Counted from the first letter of the stretch, positions 44,207 to 59,532 are shown. The stretch is DNA of 64,000 nucleotides from Trematomus loennbergii (GCA_012861695.1 JAAOOA010000033.1:11028325-11092324); one strand, 5' to 3'. Notes: generated by a model not told the origin, from the letters alone. A program made the numbers and translations.

Positions 44207-46180
44207 GTGGATAGTTATTAGGGCAAACCGTCACAATTTGTAGTCTGGTGACGTTTGAGTAGTAACACTTCTCTTCAGACTTAATGAAGCCTGTTCTGAA
44301 AGAGTTAACCTAAAATAATGTCAATAACTAATCTGATATATTTAATACATAACAGATGTCTCATTGATAGTCAGTTTAGCTCTGGGGGCACTTCTAACCA
44401 AATTCCTCCTGGTCATTATCCATGAACTCAATTATTAGTAAAACGGATCATTTTAAGCAAGTTACGGCTGCTGCCTTCTGGCAAACGCTCTCAATGCAAC
44501 ACACAATTTGTGTCTTAAATGAACATATTACAGCTACTTTGAAACAGTTTTACATTCACAGCTGCATCACGTCACACGTGGGAGCTTCAGTCCATGAGAC
44601 CAGCTCACAGCCTCGTAGAAGGTGTGGAAGCAGGCATGAGAGAATATGGGACAGGAGTTAGCAGCAGCTGACGTGCAGTTCAGCTGTGTTTGCGTGTTCT
44701 TGACCTTTGGCTACCTTATACTTTAGCCTCAGAGTTGTTTGACTATTATGTAACTGGTGCTAGAGGTCGGTGAAAACTTACCTCTGCAACAGTGAAAGAG
44801 AAAAGACAAGGAACTGAGATGAAGTTTGAAAAGACTGTGTGTGTGTGTCTCCCTTATGTAGCAAACATGATGAATTATGGGGAAGTGTAAACAAACAAAA
44901 GTGTAAACAATTATATAAATTAAACGTTGTCCTTAAGTTATAGAGAGTTTTTTTCCCCCCCCTTTTCTCAGATTCTCACTGCCCACAAATCACTTAAAAT
45001 AACCTTCAGTGAGCTAGAACAACAAATGAACAAAGCATACGTTTTGTTTCATCAAAAGCAACACGCTGTAGCATGTAGTGATTCAGATGTTCTCAGCTCC
45101 CCACATTTAAAGCTGGTCCTATATAAGATCTATTTGGTTTCATTTGAAATACAATCTGGATTGCTTATCATGAAAGGGTAAGACTAGGCTTAAATTCCAA
45201 GGCCCTTGTAGATTAACTGTGTTGAACAAAACACTTGTGTTGCCTATTGAAGAGCTGTCAGATGGCATGTGATCAGTGCTGTGAATCTCCTGTCCTGCTG
45301 TTCAAAGACTCTTACTGGAACAAGCTAATCATTGGATGTATAAATACAATCATTGTTCTTATCATCTGCCAATATCCTGCTGATGGGTTAAGGCAGGCGT
45401 CATTTTCTCAGGCAGTGCTGTCATCATCAATCTGGTTTAGTTCCAGTGTTGTAACAAATTTGGCATTAAGACATTATTTTTATCATTATGGTAACAATTA
45501 TTTTGACCAAATAATCTAGGAATATGCATATGTATATACTTACTTATTCCCCTCTCTGCATTTTAAATCAAAAATATTGTTTATATATTACAAAATAAGG
45601 TACAACCTCAACGTTTCCCTACAGTTGAGCTATTTAAGTAAAGTTTCAACTTTGAAGCAGAATGGAAATATAAACAGCCTGCCATTTTAATGCAGATTTC
45701 AGCAGAGATTATACATGCGTGTGTCATGCCAGCTATTGTAGAAACTCTTTGTATATCAGTATTCTGTTCATGCTAGGGGATGAAGGATACTGTCTTAATA
45801 AGGCTGTCCAAATCCTCCACGAAGTATACTTCAAGAGTTAAATGCTGACACTTGTTTCCTTGATATTGTTTACTGTTCAGTATATAACAGTCTGGATAAG
45901 ATCAGTAACAACCAAATGTACAAAAAACAAACACAACCTTAGTTATGTGTCGTCAAGGGGAACCTTTTGGGAAAACGCACAACATAAGACGATTTGTATC
46001 ATAACATGACATTTATTCACACCTATTTGCTACGTTTTTGCTCACACATATGATCATGATAGAGGTTACATCCAAAATAAAATGTTAGCAGTTCATTTTC
46101 TCGTCCTGTGCACATTCATGTCTTCTTAAATCTGCTTTTTCCCCCCATTTGTTGTTTTTCAGGATTCAACAGCTCCGGAT

Positions 46181-49100
46181 ATGTCTTTCATATTTGATTG
46201 GATTTATAGCGGTTTCAATAGTGTACTACAGTTGTTAGGTAAGTACTGTTGATCAGACACACTAACTGAAAATAAACAGGAACTCTTTGCTGACATGTTT
46301 AAGAAGTTACTGCAACAGTTTGGACTGCTTTTGTATTTTAAATCATTAATCAGAAGGGTATTGTGAACTACAAAGCTATTGTATTGCATTGGGATCAGAA
46401 TTGATAGTATCAGACGGAGTTGAGTCTGATTAATGTCTTTAGTGATCACAAGAACAACCTGAATTGTTACGACTGCTCTGTCTCACACCTCAGTCCTGAA
46501 GTGTTCAGTGAAAACCGGGGCTCAGTGTGTTCTTCACAATAGTGCGCTTTGTTCTTAGAAATACATCCCTATTGTGGTAGAAGCGGAGTAATACTGCAAG
46601 AGTTAACGTTGTGCCACACAGACTCAAATCTGAATCTCTGTTCCGTAGGCACCCCTTCTTAACTGCTCCACATTACACGTTTTAAAGCTATAAAACCTTT
46701 CCAGTAAAGTTGTGTCCGTAGCTTAAACCCGTGGCTGGGTGAACGCCGGCATGAAGCGTAAAAGTGCTGATTGAGTCTTTTCCCTGCCAATGAAAAGCAA
46801 TTCAATATAATGTTTTATAAAATGAAATCTAAAATCTGCCCCACAATGTGCACTTACAGAACATGTTTCTGGTAAACTGTGTGCATTGATCACGATCACT
46901 GTTAGTCAACACTCTGCTTCTTAACTTATAAGCAACCTGTGCCAATCCTACCGTTTTCAGAGTACTACCTAGTACATACTACCTGACGATATCAACACTT
47001 AAATGTTTGGCCCACCCCCTCTCAAAGTCAACTTCATTGTCAAGTGTAATTTTGAAGTGGACCAGCTGCTCCTCTCCCCAAAGAGCGCTGTTCTAGTTTC
47101 TGTGTCAGCTCAGCTCCTGTGAAGCAGTCGTTCCTGTTCTCCTGGTCCGACAAGTAGCAAAGTGCTGTTGTGAGAAATGGCGATGTCTAGTAGAGCTGAC
47201 TCAGTCACACGTTTACAAATCCAACTGTTATCAGTACGCTGAATCACAGAGAGAGGTCAACGCAAAGCCTTGTAATCTTGTCTGGAAAGTTGAGGGAGGA
47301 TTGAGTTTAACCTTTTTCTCCTGTGTACAGTTAATCAGTACATCTGAGGATTTGTATTTTTTAATACAAATGAATATGACTGAATGTCATTCCTTCATAG
47401 AATAAAACAAATCAACTGCTACATATTTTTTCCAGCAAGGTTGCCTTTTAATTTAACATTCACAAAGTAAGGATTAGAGAAAGGGTGGAGCACCGCCACT
47501 GGTGCATCAAAGTGAGACCAAAGCTAAGTTTGACAACTCTTTTGTCCTCTTTATGCTTAATTTAAAAAGAAAGCCATGACATACCTTCAATATCACTTGA
47601 CTCATCACCCAAATTCACTTGACATGTTCCTTTGTGTGAGAATTATAAGGACTAAGCATAGTATAGTACAGTGCAATATTTCTATTGTCCCAGCTTTGTT
47701 TTCTAAAATGCCTCCGGTTTTGTTTCAGGACTGTACAAGAAATCAGGCAAGTTAGTATTTCTTGGCCTGGACAATGCTGGCAAAACAACACTACTGCACA
47801 TGCTCAAAGATGACAGATTGGGACAGCATGTTCCAACTTTACATCCAAGTGAGTTGGTGCTACTCTCACATACATGCTCACTCAGTGATGTGTTGAGAGA
47901 TAAATGCAAACGTAGACATTTATGATCAGTGACTTTTGGGTTGCCTGACTTTTCAGATTTGTTCATTATAATTTCCTTTCTTTCCTCCAGCCTCGGAAGA
48001 GCTGACAATTGCTGGCATGACTTTCACAACCTTCGATCTTGGAGGCCACGCACAAGGTATGTGTGTGTTGCGTATACTAATGTTTTTGGGCTTTATTGGT
48101 CACGGTATGTGATATTAAAGCTACAATACCAATTTGTACCACTGCTGCAAATGAAAGTGCCCATCCTGTTAATACTCTTGTTAAAAAAAAAAAAAGGAAG
48201 GCCAGTGCCATATATCACTGTAAAATCAGTTAATGCAGAATGTGTCTATTGTATAACAGACTGGAGTGTAAAACTCAAAATGTTTGTGTTTTGTTTGTTC
48301 ATACAGCCCGAAGAGTGTGGAAAAACTACCTCCCGGCCATCAATGGCATTGTGTTCCTTGTGGATTGTGCAGACTTAATTAGATTGGGTGAATCTAAATC
48401 TGAACTTGATGTAAGTACCTGCTTCCACTTAGACTACAAATGTCAATTGGCTGTATAAAAGCAAATCCATTGTAAAGGAGGCAAAGCTCCTAATAGCTCA
48501 TTAAATGCAAAGCATTGTTTCATGGCTTTTTTGTAAAATGAATAATGACGCACAGCACCCTTCACTGTCTGCCTTCTAACAAATACAACGCATTCCACTT
48601 CTGTCACTTCCTAGGAAAGTGTATTTCTGGAAAGTCTAGGAAATTAAAGTAGATGTGAATGATAATACTGTAGTAGTATCTGAGGGGGAGATTTTTTATT
48701 TTTTTATTTACGGTAATGATAAATATGAAAGCTGCATAGTAATACTCTGGTCTACCCTATCAGGCATTAATGACAGATGAGACTATTGGAAATGTGCCTA
48801 TTCTGATCCTGGGCAACAAGATCGACAGACCAGAGGCCATCAGCGAGGAGAAGCTGAGAGAAATGTTTGGATTGTACGGACAGACGACAGGAAAGGTGAG
48901 TAGACACAGCAGTATGATTCTTATGATCAGACAAATAGAGTTCTAAATAAAGTGGGAAAAGATTCATTTCTGAAATTGTTAACCAGAGACGAGAATGAAA
49001 AAAGACCTAGGGTTTGACTATTGGAAGATGAAAAACATTTGTCAGATATGGTGTCATGAACTAAAAACAGTGGATCTAATGGGACTTTTTTCCTGCTTTT

Positions 49101-49224
49101 CTTTAAGGGCACAATTGCCATGAAGGAGCTGAACACAAGACCACTGGAAGTGTTCATGTGCAGTGTGTTGAAGAGGCAGGGCTACGGCGAGGGCTTCCGC
49201 TGGCTCTCCCAGTACATCGACTAA
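46181..49224 (+). CDS. sar1b: SAR1B (COPII small GTPase), complete, 198 residues
   Basis: Arf-family GTPase that starts COPII coat assembly on ER exit sites by recruiting SEC23-SEC24 in its GTP form (family knowledge). Coding exons: 46181-46238, 47729-47848, 47991-48056, 48307-48410, 48764-48895, 49108-49224; 597 nt, all GT-AG, phases consistent, exactly the family length. The N-terminus [16 protein letters not shown] is the membrane-inserting amphipathic helix of SAR1 (no myristoylation glycine). Motifs: G1 GLDNAGKT (32-39), switch I Thr in HPTSEEL, G3 DLGGH (75-79), G4 NKID (134-137), G5 CSV; it ends WLSQYID. The start is fixed by the acceptor 18 nt upstream and homology. A call of SAR1B rather than SAR1A rests on sequence and on the divergent SEC24A neighbour, as at human 5q31.1. 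Confidence 0.97.
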
Positions 49225-50760
49225 AGCAGCCACGCCCCGTAACACCGACACCACCACCATCATCAGGGGGGCGCTAAACCCGACCACTCAAGACGCCCAG
49301 CAATGCCACCTGTACCATCATTCTCAGCCCCATGTTTGGTTAAACAAGTCTGCCTCCACCTTCAGAGAGACCAGTTCAACTTGATCCCAATAGACTTTTA
49401 TTGGTCGAACATTTGGTTCCGCACTTGCAGAATTCATACCTGTACGTGCACACACACACTCATTTCCATCTTTGTCTTTTTCTAAGGGAGTATCATAGCG
49501 TTGGTTCGACAGCAAAGGGTGTTCAAATTCAAACGGATGAATCTTTTCTATATTGTGTCTTTTGTTTGCTTTCCTCTCTCCCTCCCTTCCTGCCATCTGT
49601 TGAGTGTGATGATAGATTCATTATAACTGTAAATCAGAACATGATTCCATCGCTTTATCAACAATCCCAGCTGCCTCTTCATCTTAGTTCGAGCTACGAG
49701 AGAGCAACATAGTTGTATACATTGCAGTACACTTTCTTTTTTCTTTGTAACAGTAAAGTCATTCATTCCAAAGTTGTATTTAACCAACACATTTTGGTTT
49801 GTCCTTTTTCTTTAATTTGTTTTACTTTGACATGATTTCAGTAAATAAACAGTGTGGCCAAGTATATAGCCGTCACTATGAATGTGTGGCTGTTTTCACC
49901 CATTTATTAAAATGGAACAGTGCATTTATCTTAGTGTATTTTAGGTTTCTTTGAAGATAATACTTTTGTTCCTGACTTCTATCTTATGGGCACAGTAGAA
50001 TTGAATGGATTCCAGTAAGCTGTGATGGGCTCCCCTTTTTTTAAAGAGAAGCATAGTAAAGCGGTAGTAAAGCGGGTGGATGAAGAATTTTAATAGAAAG
50101 TAATACTGGCTATAACCCTGCAAGGTTTGAGGAAATCGTGTAGATAGCACAATGATCAGTGGATGCGACGGAAACTATTTAAGTAAATGAAACTTTGGGA
50201 CAAATAGCTTGATAACATGCAGTAAGCGGTGAAGGGAGGAAAGATGGTTGTAACACCTAGTAATCATCAATATAAGAAGTCCATCCTACAGATATATTTT
50301 CTGGCCTAGACCTTTGTACAGGGTGAATCTAGTGACCAAGAGTAGATAACGGAGGGCACAGTCCCACAGCGGGAACAGGTAGATAGGCCTCAGACACCTC
50401 TAAGAAAGGAACCATATATATGAAGTGTACATGAACATCGTACGCTGATTTTGTACTTTATAAGTGGTATCCTTTTGATCTATGTGCATTACCAGAAACT
50501 ATTATGCATGCCTTGTTCTTTTGATTTTTATTGACCCTTATTCCAGAATACAACAGGAGGGAAAAGATGCCAAAATGTACAATGAGAGCTGATTGTCATG
50601 TTTTTTTGTTTTTTTTTACAGAAACAATGGAATTACGTGTAATACACACTTTTTCTGTCCCTGTCCCTTATTGTCTCTTTCATTCCCTCATGACTAAGTG
50701 ATGAGCTGTTTCAACAAGGGTGGGACTTGCTGTTGTTTGCATCATTAAAATGTAATAAAT
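49225..50760 (+). other. sar1b: SAR1B 3' UTR with candidate polyadenylation signals
   Basis: AATAAA occurs at 49844-49849 and 50754-50759, either of which could end the SAR1B mRNA. The intervening sequence has no convincing ORF. Which signal is used cannot be decided by eye. Confidence 0.5.
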
Positions 50761-52865
50761 GTTTTCAATGAATAACAGGCTTTAACATTGATCCAAAATG
50801 CAGACTGATTTCTTTTGTCAAATTATTTTTGTGAGATTAGCCATGGAAAAAGTAATCATTAAGTGAAAGTACACATTTATTTATATAAATACTGCACTCA
50901 ATATAAACAAACCTAAAATACAGAATTACCAGCTAAATGTACCTAAAGTAATACAATTAAAACTTCATTATGCAGAAAAAGGACCCCTGTCTTATCTGTT
51001 ATTATACATGTAATATTGTTGATCGTTATTATTGATGCATAAGTATTTTTATAATTTGATAATCACTTTTTGTTAGGGGTAACAAGCTACACAAATGAAA
51101 AGGTTTAATCTTTCAAGCATAGTATTTAAAAATATTATAATAATCTGAAAACATACCTGCAGCTGTCAAATTATTGTACTGAAGTAAAAATTACAATATT
51201 TGCCTCCAAATTGTAGTGGAGTAAAAATATAATAACATGGAAATACTACAAGGACCGCAAAACTGTCCAAAAGTAAAAACAATAGAGTTTAAGTGTTTAA
51301 TCACTGACAGCTATAATATATTGTGGCACAGTTTATATGTGGTATTGGATTATAGAGCAGTATGTAGACGGTTAATTGGAGGTTATTTAAAAAGTTTATT
51401 TGCTTCAATACAAGTAGGTGGTGCACATGAAATAGAAAAATAAATACTTTTAGTAGTCCTGTACATTTATCTCAACTTTTTGAATTTATCCCAGTGGGTA
51501 GTATGATTGTTTGAATGAGGAAAAATACTTTAAATTGCATTTTAAAGGTGTCACAAAGCCAGTTTCTTAAATGCATTGTAAATGGCTACACATTGATAAT
51601 GTAAACTTAGTTCCTCGCAATTTATCGTATTTATATAATCTGTTATTCAACTTTGGCAGCAGTTCTCTTTTAATTATAGTTCTTAGGGAGCCACGTTGGA
51701 TATTTTAATGATGGATTTTTGTTAGGTTTTTTTTTTACAGTCTTTGTGTTAGATTGGTTGTTTTTGTTTATATTACTCGTTTTCAAGGCTTTTTGATGCC
51801 TATGATGAGAGGGAGGCTAAAGGGATGCTGGCAGGATGCTCTGTTTTCTGAGCAGTCCCTTTTTCACAGAAGACGTCTTAGACTGTCACGGTATAAAATT
51901 CACTGTCACCATGTCACTGATTTCTGAGACACTTGCATTAACCGTAAATGAGCAACACATCATATTTGTTTTCTTTACCAGGTCAAATGTCTGCTTTGAA
52001 AAAGGACTTTATCTGTCCTGCTCCATGTTTAAGGGAGCCTCTGTTCCACGAGCCTCCGCATGTTAATGTTGCTTTTTAAAAGCTGAAACGTTATTGACTT
52101 TTATATTCATATGTAAGTCTAACTTAGGTATTCCCCTTTGCACTTAAAAGCACCAAGTCTTTAAATTAACATAAACGTTTATTTTGTGAACATTCAACAG
52201 CGTTAGTTCCCAGGAGGTGTTGCTGGTGGAACAGGGGCTAGTTTCTCTACCACTAATTTCTGTAAATCCATACAATCTTTCATCTGCAGATCTTGGTCCT
52301 TTTTTAATGTTAATTAATATTCCCAAAAATGTCTTCGGCTTTTAGGAAAGACAGCTCAAAAGATAACTAATAAACAAACAAAAAAACAAAGTAAAATAAT
52401 CATTGGTAGCTGGATAATGTGTAAACCAAATCCTGGTGATCAACTCTTTGTTGGATTTGTCATCTTTTGTGTTCATGTGATTTTAATTAAGATTTCCTTA
52501 CCTGTAACAGTAATTATTAATTTAACTTAGGACATGGAAAGAATCCCCAGGAAAATGTTTAATCTTATTAGGAAGACTGATGAAAGAAAATGTATTGAGA
52601 TATAAATGTTAATAGTACAGAGACATTGTTTGACATGGTTAAGATTTGGGTAACAAATAAAGCAGGACTTTAACATCTGAACATCACAACACTTTTGTCT
52701 TATTATCGGAGATATTTGTTTTTCTGCACTGTTGCCAGATTTGTTTTAAAGCGAATACATTCACATGTTAACAGTGTAATGACTGATTTTGTCAGCATGT
52801 AAAGAGTCACCTCAGAGCACCCTGTGTACATATGTTTCACTGAGTAGCTCTGAGCTCTTATTTAA

Positions 52866-53625
<760 letters not shown>

Positions 53626-54761
53626 TTAAATGCTTTGGGAAAAGTTGTAGGAACGTATGTCATGCAAAGTACTTTTTTCTTTCTGACCGACATTTGAACT
53701 GAACTGACATTTTGGATATGGACCGTCAGTTCAGGACAACACAAAAGGGATAAGGATGTTTATGGAAGTTGGTTTACCTAAAGACTCAATAATATGCCTA
53801 ATTTATAGTAATTCCTGTCATTAAGCTGTAAGTGAAATCAGTGCACAAATATTCATATTTTATGTTATATTTCCTTTTTCCTTTATTATTTTTGGAGTGA
53901 TGTACTCTTCCCACCATCTTCAGCAATAAAGCAACACATGGTATGTGTCTGTAGGTGATGATTTCCCAAACTTTAACTCACCTATCGAGTGTTTTTGAGA
54001 CAATGTGAAGCCGGTAAAGCTTTCTATAATTCCTATTTTATTCCTGCATGATTGTTGTGGAATGTTCAAAAGTTGTGTAATAAAACTGAAAATAACACAC
54101 TTTGAAATATTGTCTTGAAATGTTTTCCTTTGCAAAATAACCAGCATTTCGCAAATAGGGTTTATCTGACTGATTTATCTACAGGTTTTTTTGTTACCGA
54201 AATATCTTAAAAACTGAACGATTGATACTCAGCAGAAAAAAACGGACAAAAGTAATTTTTTGTATAAATTATAGAAGTTTGCTGTTAAATGGTGATTTGA
54301 ACATATACCTTTTACAAATGATTCCTAAAACGTGTTACAATGTAAAGACAGATGAATTTACCCATAAAAAGATGATCAGCAAGCTATTTTTCACAAGTTA
54401 CTTTATATTGTACCCATACTTTTGCGGTCACATTAACTAAATAGATGGAATTTGTATTATCAGAACTAGAGCAACATAATGCAGTACAGACACCATTATG
54501 TGTCATACTAAATTATATTTTACATATTATAAAGAATCCAAATAGATTCATACATTTTTACATAATTACACCTGTTTATATCAAATTTGATTAGACATTT
54601 TGTAAATGTTGTACTTTTCCAAGCATAATATGTAATGAACAACGTACAAATCACAAATTCAACAAACAAGATCCATATTTTATCCAAATAAAAATAAAAA
54701 TACACAGACAAATCAAACCCAGTCCTGGTTTCACTCTGTAAGTCAGTATTTAAACTTCCAC

Positions 54762-55170
54762 CTACTTCAGCTCACACAACTCAGCTGAGCTTCCAGTACC
54801 TTGTGGAAGCCGAAACCCAGGATGGAGAGGCTGAGTGAAGGTGGTCTGCTCTCTGTGGAGGAGGGTCATGGTGTCAGAGACGCTGTAGTAAGAGAGAGAA
54901 CCTGCTCTGTGATCCAGGTACACTCCTATTCTGGAGGACTGAGGGCCTGAGACGGAAGTAGAAATATCGTTGTGGTAGAATGTATATTTACTGCCAAGGT
55001 TACACTTTAATGCCCAAGATTTGTTATTATATCCAAATCTACATTCATTAGGTGTCCCAGTTCTGCTAATATCCTTGTATGCCACTGCTATCAAAGCTCT
55101 CCCGCTCCTCTCCACCTCCCAGTAACAACGTCCAGTTAGACCCTCTGTACTCAGGACCTGCCCAACGGGC
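54762..55170 (-). pseudogene. SPRY half of a B30.2 exon (TRIM/NLR-like), 5'-truncated
   Basis: From VLSTEGLTGRCYWEVER the frame runs through YNNKSWALKC, GVYLDHRAGSLSYY and LHPGFRLP to a stop at 54762. This matches the SPRY part of B30.2 domains of fish TRIM (finTRIM) and NLRC3-like proteins, where it is the last exon. The PRY part is missing: upstream the open frame enters a repeat (GGCCCGCGGGCC; about 55155-55207). No RING, B-box, NACHT or other partner exon is near. Most likely a gene relic; a splice acceptor making it a real terminal exon is not visible. SPRY domains bind protein partners, often in immunity. Confidence 0.7.
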
Positions 55171-55207
55171 CGTATATGGCCCGCGGGCCTTAGTTTGCCC
55201 ATGCCTG
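55155..55207. mobile_element. hAT-like element end (GGCAAACTAAGGCCCGCGGG)
   Basis: On minus, CAGGCATGGGCAAACTAAGG followed by CCCGCGGGCC is a common vertebrate hAT left end. Only about 50 bp remain; it joins the SPRY remnant directly and probably marks where its 5' part was lost. Confidence 0.5.
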
Positions 55208-55321
55208 AGCTAGAAGCTACCTTACATTACACAGTCACAGGGAAGTGATTTGTAAAAATATCCATAAAGAAAAAGAAAATCTGTTTACAGTTCTGTTTCA
55301 TATGGGTGTTCAATATTTAAA

Positions 55322-55385
55322 AAAAAATCTTCCCTCCCGGACCCCCCTAGAGGAGGTGAGGACCCCCCTAGAGGAGGTTAGGTCC
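55322..55385. repeat. Two-unit tandem repeat (GACCCCCCTAGAGGAGGT)
   Basis: The unit GACCCCCCTAGAGGAGGTKA occurs at about 55339 and 55360, each with a near-palindromic CCCCTAGAGG centre. Confidence 0.7.
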
Positions 55386-55486
55386 GCGTCCGCCCCCCAC
55401 TAATTTGAAAATGAGAAAATCACTATGCTACCCTCTGTTTGCTCTCTGGAGTGCAGACACACCTCAAGATTTACAGTAGAGAAATT

Positions 55487-55625
55487 AGTCACTATTTAAA
55501 CTTCTGTCTACTTTAGCACACACATAACTCAACTGTGTCACCATCTTTCCTTGGAAGCCAAAACCCAGGATAGAGAGGCAGGGAATAGTTACCGGATCCT
55601 TTAGTAGGTCATAGTGAAGAGTAAC
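55487..55625 (-). pseudogene. Second, more decayed SPRY-exon remnant
   Basis: The plus-strand order TTTAAACTTC, CTACTT, CACACA, GGAAGCC, AAACCCAGGAT, GAGAGGC, AGGTCATAGTG parallels 54745-54880, the 3' end of the SPRY remnant, about 740 bp away. The frame is broken. It indicates a tandem duplication of the exon's end or of the former gene. Confidence 0.6.
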
Positions 55626-55629
55626 AATA

Positions 55630-58600
55630 GTTTGAGAGAAAATATGATTAAGAGGCTAAAGTCATATTTTATATAGAGAAAGGGATATTTGAAGAATAAA
55701 GTTGTGCTAACCATTTTCGTTTATACCAAATACATTGACTAGACACTGATGGACAACAGTGCTATTATATATGCATTATATTTGAATACACAAACATTCC
55801 CATTACTATGAGATATTACTTTTTTCAATGGTTAATTTGACTACCCCATTTCAATATCTTCAGATAATAGGTTTCGTCTGTTTTTGGGTTCCCTCAATAG
55901 AGAGAATGTAAGGAGCTGAAAAAAGCCTAATCCCTTTTAAAAAGTACAGAGGAGTACTATAGCAGTCCTGTAAGGCTTAAACATAGCAGTGCTTATAGCT
56001 AAATGCTAACACACCAGCATGTTAACATTTGCTTTATGAACAAAAAGTACAACTGGTGGTAATGACATTAGTTTTGCAAGTGACCAAAAAGCAAGTACAA
56101 CATGCTGAGAGAAACATAAAATAAGTACAGCTATTCGTGACAATCCATCCAAGTTATTGAGGCATTTTACTCAAACTCACAAGCGTGAACCTCATGGTGG
56201 TTCAATAAGAAAAAGTGGTATCACCACGGTCAAGAAACATAATCCTCTGGGGACCATGAATATTCTGTTTTTGAAATACATGTATTTCAGTCTGGGCAAA
56301 ATTGATAAAAAGATTGATAGACTGACCTTGCCATCCCTAGAGCTGTAAGCATGGCCAGAAGTTCTTCTTCGAAATATGAGTAAGTAGAAATCCACATCAA
56401 TACATTTATTTATAGTGCTTCAACCGGACATAAAGAACTTCCTCTTGGGAGCTGAAGCCCTCACACTGAGGCATTTTCAATTTATGAATGTTGTAAGTGC
56501 AGCTATATTCAGGTGAAGCCATACTTGTAAATCAGATGAAAGTGCAATTTGAAAATAAGATGAAGTAGAAAATGTAACTACAGGATATTTTAACACGAGG
56601 CACATGGGCATTTTCAGTCATTTTGTTTCACTCAGGACTCAGTTCAGGAGTACTGGTAACTAAAGAATGTCATTCACTCAGGAATGTTGAACGTTTTTAG
56701 GACAGATATTTCAGATTTCTCACTGATGACTCAAATTAGAAAATATCTTTAAATCATGCAGCAGAGACCAGTGTCCTCCATTCTAATCAAGACACTGACT
56801 AGAATCACTAGACTTGTCAGCATCATTGACCAATATATGTTATAGATTTAAACTAATTATAATCGAAATAGTAAATTGCTGAAAAAATATTGATATTTAA
56901 TAACACTCTTTTTGAGAGCTTCAAATAATAACATTAGAAAAAAAATTGATAGTATTACGCAAAAGTATGCAATGCATTAACAACCTTATAATACAGGGAT
57001 ATTCTGGGTGACAGTTGCAAGGAAGGTTGACTAACATCCACAAAAAAAAGAGTTTGCTTACTTTTCCAGTTTAGTTACCATTGGTTTACATGGCTAGACT
57101 CATAAGAAGAGGTGTGTCCATATTGTCCACTGTAATACAAAGCTGTATTTATTTGAAGTCAAAAAGTCAATTTAAACATCAGAAAGGCAAAAATATATAT
57201 ATTTTTAAATGTTACTCATGCTATCTGAAGACGAAGAAGGTTGTTATCCTTTCCTTCATGGTGCCGAAGTTTTACATTTCCCAGTTTTTGTTATACTAAG
57301 ATAACTTATTGTCGAATACTAATCAAAGGACATTGACTTCACCTGGCTCATCTTCGGTAGGCTTAGGATGAATGCCTCAACTGCAAGGCTGCAATACCGT
57401 GTTTAACCACACACGCTGGTTCCCATTTCCACAAGTTGCTATTAATGGGGGCGCTGTTTCACAACTGTGGATAAAGTCAATGAGGAAAAGATGACGGTGA
57501 TTACAATATACCAGAGCCGTATGGCGCTGCAATATACGAATACAACACAGAAAGTAACCGGGAAAACATTTACTCAGTCGTGGAATGTTTTCATGTAGGC
57601 TCTATTTACTCAAGAAAGCCTGCTGTAGCTACTTAATTAAAGCTCTTTACTATACTGAGTATTTTCCTATACATTTCAGGCCTACTCCAGTGCATGGTGA
57701 TTTATGGATAATAATTCTAGTCTCTGCATGAATGCTATAGGGCAGCAATAAGCCAATTTTCTTCTCAATCATTGTCAAGTAATAGTTTCCTATATAAAAC
57801 AGGAAAAAAGCCTATTCCAACACTATAATGAGACATTAAATGGTTGTTTTGTCCGATCAACAGTGCACAAAACTGAACATTTTAAATCATAACATAGGTA
57901 AATGTCAAAGAAGTCATTTGACAACCTGAAACCATCACGTCTGGCTTCTTTGCCATCAAAATTACTTAAACATTAATCACTTGTCAAAAAATATTTTGGA
58001 TTAATTTTCTTTAAATCGACTACTCGATATATGGGTGCAGCTTTGATAGCACTGCAACATTTTTAGATAAAAGTATCAAGATGGTGTTGTGGTGGTGGTG
58101 GTGGTGGTCTTTTTTTAAAGTAAAATGTGTGTGTGTATCTTCCTCATTTCTTCTATAACAATCGTCTCTCTTTCACCTTCCCTTGGCAAACATCTCTGAA
58201 AGTGAAAGTAATAAACACAGACCTAAACACACGTATACACACACTGCAAAAACATTGTAAGCTATTTATAGCAGCATGCAGAGGAATGGTACACAGGCCA
58301 TGGAGATGTGTCCTTCACCACTGCTGGGAACAATGCTGCCTGCCAGACTCACAAACACGAATGCCCACGCTCAACACCGACATGCAGGCCAAATAATAAT
58401 TAGTGTCAAATAATATACAGACAGACATATGAGGCACCATATACAGAAAAGGGACAAACAGTGTACAATGCACATGAACAGCTACATGAATACAATGAAC
58501 ACACACAGATATGCAAGTTACACACAAATGCAACCACATAGAGGACACACACAGGAACACAGAGGAAATTAAGTTCTTCATGCCAGCTTTTTTTCTTCAA

Positions 58601-59532
58601 CAGCTATAACACAAAGAAACTCTGAAGGGAAAGGGGTTAAGGTATGAAAAGAGAGTATACTAAATCAAGTTTATGAATATTTTACTGTTAGTTGAGTCAC
58701 CATTTACAATTTACATGATGAGAATTTGATAAACATCTCAATATGTCCCCATGTAGCTTATTCTCCAAGGGGCTATCTTGCACTAGCAGTGTTACTACTG
58801 CTGTTGCAAAGAAAAAAAAACAACTCTTAGGTTTGTAATCTTGACCATGTGCTAGGTTTTGCAGTTTAAGTATAGCAGATTTGTCAAATGTACACAAACC
58901 TATACACTATTATAGGTCTCATACTTCCCTGTGCATTTTGAGAAGCGGTTCTTTGAATACTTTCTTGCATAAATATTTTTGAAGAATTGTTAATAATGCC
59001 ACCAGAGGGCAGTACAGGAAGGCTGCTGAAGATCTCTCTCCATCTTTGAAGTCCTTCTTGTCTAATCAATGTCCTGTACTTCATTTTAGGTTGTTAGATC
59101 CTTACTTCATAACATCTCAAATTATAATAACATACTGTGGATCCTACACATATAGTTAATATGGCTAACATTATATTTTCTTAGATGCTACTGGCCAAGT
59201 TTAGCCACATTCTTTACTCCCTGCATCAACAATTTAGATGGTGTATTTAAATGATTGTCTCCTAAACACTGCTCTGTACATTGTGTTGATTATTCAGAGA
59301 GTATTCACCTTTGTCTGTGTCATACTGTACAGTAATTAGAAAATGTTTTATAAAGAATTGGAGCCCTCTTGTGGTTATCTTACATTTGACCTGTTACTAA
59401 AACAATTGCAGTTTTATTCTGCCATTTATTCTCAACTAGTGCAAGTTGTGGTCGGAAACCCGCATTGACACAGGAAAAACCTGCAAACTCTTACATGAGG
59501 AAAGTTCAAGGTGAATCCCAAATACATAAACC

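Noticed and set aside
47929..48378. 149-residue plus-strand ORF
   Set aside because: Spans SAR1B introns and an exon in the wrong frame.
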